Shown one piece after another: positions 1 through 5,363 of a stretch of 5,363 nucleotides of DNA. Positions within the stretch are counted from its first letter, which is position 1; every line of letters begins with the position of its first letter. Origin of the DNA: Candidatus Obscuribacterales bacterium (lineage in GTDB: Bacteria; Cyanobacteriota; Vampirovibrionia; Obscuribacterales; Obscuribacteraceae); NCBI GenBank assembly GCA_021732245.1, contig JAKFVJ010000418.1:1-5363 (forward strand). The letters run 5' to 3'. The notes beneath the pieces were generated by a model. It saw nothing but the letters and a program-made list of their open reading frames with translations, was not told the DNA's origin and did not search any database. A program made the translations under genes and the position numbers.

Positions 1-3000
1 TAAGTGGTGCGCGTTGCCAGGTGTTTGGGCAAGCGATTTTGAATTGCCAGCCATGCTTGCAAGCGGAAATCAACAGCAAGACGCGAACCCGAACCCATAG
101 GATCAGGTTTGACTGAACTTACATTAGCCTTGCTTGCCTTGAGACGAAGCCTGACAACCGCCACTAGCTGTTGCGTTTCAACAGGCAATGCACCAAATCT
201 ATCCCGCCATTCTTCCGTGAGTATGACGAGCTCTCGTTCAGACTTAACATCAGCAAGACGTTTGTATTCAATAATCTTTTGATCAGCGTCAGCCATATAA
301 GTTTCCGGAATAAAGGCTGTGACGTTGATATCAATTTGGGTATCGAGATCGCCTGCGGTTTCTTCACCCTTCAATTCAGCGACTGACTCTTCAAGCATCT
401 TGCAATACAAGTCAAAACCGATAGCCACCATATGTCCGTGTTGTTCAGCACCAAGAATATTTCCCACACCGCGAATTTCCATATCGCGCAGTGCAATCTG
501 ATAACCGGATCCTAAATGCGTCAACTCACGAATAGCTTTCAGCCGGCTTTGTGCAGTTTCTGAAAGTACCTTATTCCCTCTGAAAAGGCAGTAAGCGTAA
601 GCCTGCACATCGGATCTTCCAACACGACCACGCAACTGGTACATCTGAGCCAGTCCTAATTTGTCGGCTTCGTCAACAATAATTGTGTTGACGTTAGGAA
701 TATCCAGTCCAGATTCGATAATGGTTGTACAAACTAAAATGTCTGTTTGATGCGCATAAAAATCAAGCATCACCGCTTCCAGATCACGCTCATTCATCTG
801 TCCATGACCAATAGCTATTCGCGCTTCCGGAACAAGCTCTTTAACCTCAAGCGCTATGTTTTCTATGGTCTCAACTCGATTGTGGACAACATAAACTTGC
901 CCGCCTCTTTCCAGCTCATGCAGAATTGCAGTACGCAATAGTGCCGGCTTGTATTCACCGACAAATGTTTTAATAGGCGCTCTATTCACAGGAGGAGTAT
1001 GAATGAGCGACATATCGCGCGCACCGGACAAAGCCATATAGAGTGTTCTTGGAATTGGCGTTGCCGACATGGTCAATACATCAACCATGACGCGCAAATG
1101 CTTGAGTTTCTCTTTGTGCGCAACACCAAATCGTTGTTCTTCGTCAATAACAACAAGCCCAAGATCTTTGAAAGCAATATCTTTTTGCAATAGCCTGTGT
1201 GTGCCTACAACTACATCACACTCGCCGACCGCCAGACGCTGAGTTACTTCACGTTGTTCTTTAGCCGTTCGGAATCGGCTGAGCAAACCAACCTTAATTG
1301 GGTAAGCGGCAAATCTTTCTACAAGTGTATTGAAGTGCTGTTGCGCCAAAATAGTTGTCGGCACAAGAACTGCCGCTTGCTTGCCGGACATGACCATCTT
1401 AAATATTGCCCTAACGGCAACTTCTGTCTTACCGAAGCCCACGTCTCCACAGATTAGACGATCCATCGGCTTGTTGGATTCAAGGTCTTTTTTACTATCG
1501 ACAATTGCTTGCCATTGGTCAGGTGTTTCCTCAAATGGAAATGCTTCTTCCATTTCGTACTGCCAGGGCGTATCCGGCGGGCAGGCAAAACCTTCTTGCT
1601 TGGCACGCACCGCATACAGATTGGTCAAGTCTTCAGCAACTTGCTTAATTGAACGCTTAACGCGTCTCTTGGTCGATTCCCACTCAGCACCACCCATTCT
1701 CGATAAACGCGGTGCAACACCGCCGGCTCCACGATAGCGGGAAAGCAAATTGACCTGATCAACAGGCACATACAGCCTGTCGTCACCGGCATATTGAATG
1801 GAGAGAAATTCACGTTCTTGTCCATCAAGAGAAACTCTTTCAATACCGACAAATTCGCCTATTCCCTGTTTAGCATGCACCACAAAATCGCCGACTTTTA
1901 AGTCGGTGACTGAGTAAAAACGTTCATGTGTTTTGTCGGCAACCGGACGTCTATATGTAGTTGGTTTTCTCTTAACGCCAAACAACTCAGCTTCGGTTAC
2001 AGAGACGATTTTTACATCATCTAAACGAAACGCTCCGACAAAGCCTTGTCGTGTCACCCACACTTCATTTTGGTCAATGACATAGGGCGTCCCCAACGAA
2101 TCGACTTTGGGTTCTTGCGGTGCTTCTAATTTGCCGTTGCCGTCACCTGATTCAAAGGCGCTTTTGCCGTCATGGCTCAAGTCATGACCAGCCACATAAG
2201 ACGCAGGGCAATCCCATTCTTTCAATAAGCCAAGCACACGTTGAGCTTGCTCGGAAGTGACAATTACGCGATATCCCTCACGACGCCACTGACGCACTTT
2301 TTCTACAAACTGGGGAATCTGCCCGTTGAAGCGCTCAATGCCGTGACAGGCAAAATTCACCGAATCTACTTGTTCACCATCTTCACCAAATGTGGGCATT
2401 GAACTTATGAAAGCTCTTTGCTGACTCTTGAAAGTTTCTACTATTTCATTGACCTTAGGATGCAATAAGCGCGGCAAGGGCAATAACCTGCCGGCAGACA
2501 GTCCTTCATCAAGGGCGTCTTCAAGCTTTTGCTCATAGCTCAACAAAGATTGAGAAACAGTTTCCCATTCATCGGTAAACACAAGCGCATCTTCAGGGAC
2601 ATAATCGAGGATAGTAGCAAAATGTTCGTGAATCAGGGGCGCGTAGTATTCCGTGCCTTCCGTGTATTGTCCAGCTTCAATGGCCAATACGTCGTTTTCA
2701 ACCACAGTGCGCAAAGTATCAAATGCTTCATCAGATAAAGTCTCACCAGCTTTGTCGACTGCACGACGCAACGTGGCGGCGGTATTTTCATTGTCCGACA
2801 AAACAACCCACCAACGCGGCGGCACAAGTACTGATTGCAGCTCATCGTGGGATCTTTGGCTTTCAACATTGAATGTGCGAATTGATTCAACTTCGTCACC
2901 AAACAACTCAATTCTTACAGGCGGTCCAAATGACGGGAAAATATCAACAATATCGCCCCGGACACTAAACTCACCGCGAACGCTAACCAGATGTTCTCTG

Positions 3001-3512
3001 GTATAACCAAGCTTCACCAAGCTCTCAGCCAATTTCTGAGATTCAATGCTGAACCCAACATTGAGAGAAAGCGTTTCTTTGGACAAAGTGTCTTTATCTA
3101 AGACTCTTTGCATAAGTGCTCTAGCAGGCAGAACAACAAACGAGGTTTTGTCGGCACTGCGCAACAAGTGCTGCAATACTTCCATCTGCTGTGCAGCAGT
3201 GTCCGGGCTGCTGGCTACTTGTTCATAAGGCGAAATTTCCGACGCCGGATAGAAGTAAACTGGGTAGCGGCTAAAGTTACTCAGTTCTTGATAGTAGCGA
3301 GCCGCTTCATGGTTGTCTGATGTCACTAAAAAGAACGGGCGCTTTATCTGATTGTGCAAGAGCGCCAATACCAAAGACTTTGCTGAGTCAGTCAAGCCGG
3401 TAATTGTCAATTCCGCCATTGCCTTTCTGGCAGTGCGCGCAATTAATCGCGCATACTGGCTGGAATCAGTAAAACGTTGCCTGAGCGAGTTAGATAAAAG
3501 GCTTTCTGTCAT
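1..3512 (-). CDS. mfd: Transcription-repair coupling factor Mfd, 3' end cut by window edge
   Basis: Cytoplasmic ATP-driven DNA translocase that pushes stalled RNA polymerase off damaged DNA and recruits UvrA for nucleotide excision repair. I read 1170 codons from the ATG at 3512 to the left edge with no in-frame stop. An in-frame TAA lies 9 bases before the ATG, which fixes the start; no clear Shine-Dalgarno is visible. The UvrB-like N-terminal part keeps Arg185, Arg200 and Phe204, which line up with the E. coli UvrA-contact residues Arg165, Arg181 and Phe185. The RNA polymerase interaction domain is about 537-593 (starts DLKVGDFVVHAKQGIGEFVG). Helicase motifs: Walker A GDVGFGKT 689-696, Walker B DEEQ 790-793, SATPIPRTL 816-824, TTIIESGLDIPN 929-940, QLRGRVGR 959-966. 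The post-helicase signature RDMEIRGVGNILGAEQHG lies near 1010-1027, and the C-terminal D7 domain begins after about 1090. By comparison with E. coli Mfd (1148 residues), I estimate 35-60 residues are missing beyond the edge. The gene looks intact, and all key motifs are present. Confidence 0.97.
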   Translation of the reverse strand, partial: MTESLLSNSLRQRFTDSSQYARLIARTARKAMAELTITGLTDSAKSLVLALLHNQIKRPFFLVTSDNHEAARYYQELSNFSRYPVYFYPASEISPYEQVASSPDTAAQQMEVLQHLLRSADKTSFVVLPARALMQRVLDKDTLSKETLSLNVGFSIESQKLAESLVKLGYTREHLVSVRGEFSVRGDIVDIFPSFGPPVRIELFGDEVESIRTFNVESQRSHDELQSVLVPPRWWVVLSDNENTAATLRRAVDKAGETLSDEAFDTLRTVVENDVLAIEAGQYTEGTEYYAPLIHEHFATILDYVPEDALVFTDEWETVSQSLLSYEQKLEDALDEGLSAGRLLPLPRLLHPKVNEIVETFKSQQRAFISSMPTFGEDGEQVDSVNFACHGIERFNGQIPQFVEKVRQWRREGYRVIVTSEQAQRVLGLLKEWDCPASYVAGHDLSHDGKSAFESGDGNGKLEAPQEPKVDSLGTPYVIDQNEVWVTRQGFVGAFRLDDVKIVSVTEAELFGVKRKPTTYRRPVADKTHERFYSVTDLKVGDFVVHAKQGIGEFVGIERVSLDGQEREFLSIQYAGDDRLYVPVDQVNLLSRYRGAGGVAPRLSRMGGAEWESTKRRVKRSIKQVAEDLTNLYAVRAKQEGFACPPDTPWQYEMEEAFPFEETPDQWQAIVDSKKDLESNKPMDRLICGDVGFGKTEVAVRAIFKMVMSGKQAAVLVPTTILAQQHFNTLVERFAAYPIKVGLLSRFRTAKEQREVTQRLAVGECDVVVGTHRLLQKDIAFKDLGLVVIDEEQRFGVAHKEKLKHLRVMVDVLTMSATPIPRTLYMALSGARDMSLIHTPPVNRAPIKTFVGEYKPALLRTAILHELERGGQVYVVHNRVETIENIALEVKELVPEARIAIGHGQMNERDLEAVMLDFYAHQTDILVCTTIIESGLDIPNVNTIIVDEADKLGLAQMYQLRGRVGRSDVQAYAYCLFRGNKVLSETAQSRLKAIRELTHLGSGYQIALRDMEIRGVGNILGAEQHGHMVAIGFDLYCKMLEESVAELKGEETAGDLDTQIDINVTAFIPETYMADADQKIIEYKRLADVKSERELVILTEEWRDRFGALPVETQQLVAVVRLRLKASKANVSSVKPDPMGSGSRLAVDFRLQAWLAIQNRLPKHLATRTT

Positions 3513-3543
3513 CAGTTGGAATTAAAGGACACAAATCCCCCAC

Positions 3544-3558
3544 CTCGGGTAGACCGAG
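3544..3558. repeat. Small inverted repeat in the mfd leader
   Basis: Perfect 5-base arms CTCGG (3544-3548) and CCGAG (3554-3558) flank a 5-base loop. An overlapping alternative, ACCG/CGGT (3553-3563), could form instead. The site lies about 32 bases upstream of the mfd start and could fold in the mfd mRNA if transcription starts further upstream. T-runs follow it on the plus strand (3567-3570, 3576-3580), but no plus-strand gene ends here, so a terminator role makes little sense. The stem is short and may be chance. Confidence 0.25.
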
Positions 3559-3578
3559 CCGGTAGGTTTTATTGGTTT

Positions 3579-3606
3579 TTGCCCCGAAAAATCGGGATCT
3601 TATGAT
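3579..3606 (+). promoter_or_regulatory. Candidate sigma70-type promoter of the TPR gene
   Basis: A -10-like TATGAT (3601-3606, one mismatch to TATAAT) follows a -35-like TTGCCC (3579-3584, four of six matches to TTGACA) at 16-base spacing. Transcription would start near 3613, leaving a leader of about 53 bases before the GTG at 3666. It is the best promoter match I see in the divergent intergenic region on this strand. I found no comparably good match driving mfd on the minus strand. The call rests on consensus matching only. Confidence 0.45.
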
Positions 3607-3608
3607 CC
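3583..3608. promoter_or_regulatory. Two adjoining palindromes over the candidate promoter, possible operator
   Basis: Two perfect inverted repeats overlap by two bases. CCCGA (3583-3587) pairs with TCGGG (3592-3596) across an AAAA centre. GGATC (3595-3599) pairs with GATCC (3604-3608) across TTAT. The first fills most of the -35/-10 spacer and touches the -35 hexamer; the second covers the -10 hexamer. Such symmetry over a promoter is typical of sites for dimeric repressors, but arms of five bases also arise by chance. No regulator gene is in the window, so any operator role is inference. Confidence 0.3.
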
Positions 3609-3635
3609 TAGCACAAGCCCATCGCCCTCTTCCAC

Positions 3636-3657
3636 AGCTGTTAAGCAAGCTGTTAAG
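3636..3657 (+). repeat. Tandem direct repeat in the leader of the TPR gene
   Basis: The ten bases AGCTGTTAAG occur at 3636-3645 and again at 3648-3657, separated by CA, giving a 12-base period. The pair ends 8 bases before the GTG start, inside the predicted 5' untranslated leader. It could be a regulator or RNA-binding site, or just a small local duplication. The second copy contains the in-frame TAA (3654-3656) that limits how far upstream the coding sequence can start. Confidence 0.5.
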
Positions 3658-3665
3658 ATAGGACC

Positions 3666-4985
3666 GTGGATAAGGCTTCCTTACTAGTTTTAAGTCTCAT
3701 AGTTTCCAGCTCATATTGTTCGGTATGGGCCGGCGAATATTCTCCAGAAGTAGTCCGTTTTCTAAATGAAGGGGACGCTCTGTTGCGCCAGGGCAAGATA
3801 GGTGCTGCTCGCCAGGATTTTGAAGATGCTCTTAAGGTAAATCCAAATTGCCCTGAAGCCCACGACGGCATAGGCCGCTGTTTTTTAAGAGATGGCACTC
3901 TGGATAGAGCGGCGACCGAATTTCGTGCGGCGCTCAAACTTGATCCATTGAATGTGCCCGGCTTAAACAACTTAGCTAACGTGCTTTATCACCAGGCTAA
4001 GTACGACGAAGCTATCGTATTTTACGAACAAGCACTGAAAATCTGCCATAACAATGATCCGGAAATTTTGACTAATCTAGCCAATGCTCAGAGATCAAAA
4101 GGCAATAATACTGAGGCTATCACCAACTATCGACTGGCTATTAAGAAAAGACCTGATTTTCTTGATGCCTACAACAATCTTGCTTTGGCTTTATACGACG
4201 AAGGCAAATACCCGGACGCACTAGCGGCAATTCGCCAAGCTTTGAAAATAGACGGACATTGCGCTGATGCTTATTACAATTTGGCACTAATTCATCGCGC
4301 CACAGGCAATTTCACTGCCGCGCGTGAAGCAGCAAATGAATCTCTAAAATACGAGAAGAATCCGGAATTTACTGAAAGCACAAAGCAATTGGTGGACAAA
4401 CTCAATCAGGTAGAAGTTGCCTACGGCAATTTGGAAAAAGGTACAGGACATCTACGTCAGGGTCAGTGGGACAAAGCAGAAGAGTCTCTCAAAGCCGCTT
4501 CGCCGTTGCCTGAAAGGCAAAAGGCAATAGCCTTAAATAATTTGGGCATTGCCCTGTTTCGCCAGCATTTGTTCAAAGATGCCGCTCAGACATTTGAACG
4601 AGCTATTGCTTCAGGTCACGGCAATAAGGCACAAGCAAATTTCAATCTGGGACAAGCACGACTCTACGACGGCAATAAAGACGGTGCCAAAGCGGCTTTT
4701 CAAAAAGCAATTGCTGAGTCAAACGGAAAGCACGCACTTGCCCATAATTTGCTCGGTGTAATATATAAACACGAAAACAATCCGCAAGCGGCAATTAAAG
4801 AATACGAAACCGCGTTGGCAGTTGGTGCACCACCTGTGGTGCATTACAATCTGGGTCTCGCTCTTCAACAAGCAGGCGTCTACGGTGAGGCAATTAAGCA
4901 CTACGAGGCTTACCTGAAAAAGGCACCCCGTGGTCTCAATGCCGCCTCGGCAAAGCAGGAAATTCAGATTATTGAATCTCAATGA
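3666..4985 (+). CDS. Exported tetratricopeptide-repeat protein, function unknown
   Basis: A 439-residue protein, probably a scaffold for protein-protein contacts outside the cytoplasm; no partner or catalytic domain can be named. Residues 1-22 look like a signal peptide: a charged start (Asp-Lys), a hydrophobic stretch ALLVLSLIV-like, then SVWA with likely cleavage before Gly23. The Cys at 18 follows Tyr and does not form a lipobox. I count about 11 TPR units of 34 residues: six in tandem from about 29 to 233, a break at roughly 234-252, then five from about 253 to 423. Typical units show the pattern NLALALYDEGKYPDALAAIR. No transmembrane segment follows the signal. The start is GTG: TAA at 3654 excludes anything further upstream, and there is no nearby in-frame ATG. 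AGGA (3660-3663) sits only two bases from the GTG, so the ribosome binding site is poor. The gene is divergent from mfd and lies 72 bases ahead of mnmA. NrfG/PilF-like or other TPR families cannot be separated by eye. Confidence 0.93.
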   Translation: MDKASLLVLSLIVSSSYCSVWAGEYSPEVVRFLNEGDALLRQGKIGAARQDFEDALKVNPNCPEAHDGIGRCFLRDGTLDRAATEFRAALKLDPLNVPGLNNLANVLYHQAKYDEAIVFYEQALKICHNNDPEILTNLANAQRSKGNNTEAITNYRLAIKKRPDFLDAYNNLALALYDEGKYPDALAAIRQALKIDGHCADAYYNLALIHRATGNFTAAREAANESLKYEKNPEFTESTKQLVDKLNQVEVAYGNLEKGTGHLRQGQWDKAEESLKAASPLPERQKAIALNNLGIALFRQHLFKDAAQTFERAIASGHGNKAQANFNLGQARLYDGNKDGAKAAFQKAIAESNGKHALAHNLLGVIYKHENNPQAAIKEYETALAVGAPPVVHYNLGLALQQAGVYGEAIKHYEAYLKKAPRGLNAASAKQEIQIIESQ

Positions 4986-5011
4986 AGCCTTTTAGCCGCC
5001 TTTGTCCGTGT

Positions 5012-5017
5012 TATGAT
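5012..5017 (+). promoter_or_regulatory. Possible -10 box for mnmA
   Basis: TATGAT stands 40 bases before the mnmA start and is identical to the -10 proposed for the TPR gene. No convincing -35 lies 16-18 bases upstream: the sequence there overlaps the end of the TPR gene and its T-rich flank. mnmA could instead be read through from the TPR gene, since I see no terminator with a T-run in the 72-bp gap. Confidence 0.22.
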
Positions 5018-5034
5018 ATTTCCCTTGATAACCT

Positions 5035-5051
5035 CCCGCTAATCCGGCGGG
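5035..5051 (+). promoter_or_regulatory. Hairpin overlapping the mnmA ribosome binding site
   Basis: CCCGC (5035-5039) can pair with GCGGG (5047-5051) around a 7-base loop, with one further T-G pair (5034/5052). The 3' arm runs into the purine-rich GGGGAAG (5049-5055) that serves as the likely Shine-Dalgarno for the ATG at 5058. Folding would therefore hide much of the ribosome binding site. The 5' side contains CCTCCC, which resembles the anti-Shine-Dalgarno end of 16S rRNA, as expected for a sequence able to mask such a site. There is no T-run after it, so it is not an intrinsic terminator. Confidence 0.4.
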
Positions 5052-5057
5052 GAAGCC

Positions 5058-5363
5058 ATGGACACAAATCCCGAAATAGCCCAAGTTCTCGAAGAATACT
5101 GCCAGGTTGCTAAAACAAAGCAGCCGTCCAAGCCTGCGCCCGGCAAAAAGCGGGTAGCTGTCTGCATGTCCGGTGGCGTGGATTCTTCCGCAACGGCACT
5201 TTTGCTGCAACAGGCTGGCTATGACGTAGTCGGCATGACCGGCTGGCTTATTAAGTCCGGCAGTCGCTGCTGCGATACAGGCATGATCGATGCTGCTCGT
5301 GTTTGCGAACAAATTGGCGTGGAACACCACGCTGTCGACTTGCGCGAATTGTTTAAGTCCCAA
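5058..5363 (+). CDS. mnmA: tRNA-specific 2-thiouridylase MnmA, N-terminal part only
   Basis: MnmA (TrmU) activates the wobble uridine-34 of tRNA Lys, Glu and Gln with ATP and inserts sulfur to give 2-thiouridine, acting in the cytoplasm with a sulfur relay. The 102 codons visible carry the PP-loop SGGVDSS at residues 38-44 in the setting RVAVCMSGGVDSSATALLL, followed by YDVVGMTGWL and the family's Cys-containing segment SRCCDTGMIDAA (69-80). The two catalytic cysteines known from E. coli (Cys102, Cys199) would lie beyond the right edge. The ATG at 5058 has purine-rich GGGGAAG just upstream, and a TAA in frame at 5040 rules out an earlier start. The PP-loop is preceded by about 37 residues, some 20 or more longer than in E. 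coli; the extra part is hydrophilic, with Lys/Pro-rich KTKQPSKPAPGKK. The GMIDAA and CEQIGVEHH wording looks like the cyanobacterial-type MnmA. Confidence 0.93.
   Translation, partial: MDTNPEIAQVLEEYCQVAKTKQPSKPAPGKKRVAVCMSGGVDSSATALLLQQAGYDVVGMTGWLIKSGSRCCDTGMIDAARVCEQIGVEHHAVDLRELFKSQ

Noticed and set aside
1330..1737. Plus-strand open frame of 135 codons, and several shorter ones between 171 and 3320
   Set aside because: They lie antisense to the continuous mfd frame, which encodes all helicase motifs; their products show no recognisable domain or good ribosome binding site.
1891..1906. Palindrome CCGACT-TTTA-AGTCGG that might be a terminator
   Set aside because: It lies inside mfd in the polymerase-interaction domain, has no T-run after it, and the codons are explained by the conserved protein sequence.
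3186..3199. Near-palindrome CTGCTG-TG-CAGCAG
   Set aside because: It falls within mfd and simply reflects Gln/Ala codons in the N-terminal region; no other sign of regulation.
3666..3731. TPR protein as a lipoprotein through Cys18
   Set aside because: The residues before Cys are Ser-Ser-Tyr, which does not fit a lipobox; the SVWA site four residues later suits ordinary signal peptidase cleavage better.
3653..3970. Minus-strand open frame of 105 codons
   Set aside because: It is antisense to the start of the TPR gene, where the plus frame shows a signal peptide and regular TPR units.
4992..5363. Minus-strand open frame of 123 codons starting with TTG
   Set aside because: It is antisense to mnmA, whose PP-loop and family motifs are clear; the minus-strand product has no recognisable features.
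1..5363. Search for CRISPR repeats, tRNA or rRNA genes, transposases, attachment sites and toxin-antitoxin pairs
   Set aside because: None was seen; almost all bases belong to three ordinary chromosomal genes with short gaps.

Overview
The window carries three protein genes and no mobile element, CRISPR array or RNA gene that I can recognise. Reading from the left: (1) most of a transcription-repair coupling factor gene, mfd, on the minus strand. It starts at 3512 and runs off the left edge without a stop. (2) A 153-bp divergent intergenic region (3513-3665) with a candidate promoter, two adjoining small palindromes and a tandem direct repeat. (3) A complete plus-strand gene (3666-4985) for an exported protein built almost wholly of tetratricopeptide repeats (TPRs). 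(4) A 72-bp gap (4986-5057) with a hairpin over the ribosome binding site. (5) The first 102 codons of mnmA (tRNA 2-thiouridylase), running off the right edge.

The organism is a bacterium with roughly balanced base composition. The MnmA start, with Ser-Arg-Cys-Cys followed by GMIDAA and CEQIGVEHH, resembles as I remember them the cyanobacterial-type MnmA proteins more than the E. coli type. I saw no HIP1 octamer (GCGATCGC), which is common in many photosynthetic cyanobacteria. A non-photosynthetic relative of cyanobacteria (Melainabacteria/Vampirovibrionia, perhaps the Obscuribacterales) would fit, but this is inference from one short protein stretch.

The genes do not form an obvious pathway. 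Mfd rescues or removes RNA polymerase stalled at DNA lesions and recruits UvrA. MnmA thiolates the wobble uridine of tRNAs for Lys, Glu and Gln. The TPR protein probably works outside the cytoplasm as a protein-interaction scaffold. The TPR gene and mnmA share an orientation and could be partly co-transcribed; mfd is divergent.

I found no strong evidence of a new biological system. The spots most worth a second look are the palindromes over the TPR-gene promoter, the tandem repeat in its leader, and the hairpin that could mask the mnmA ribosome binding site.
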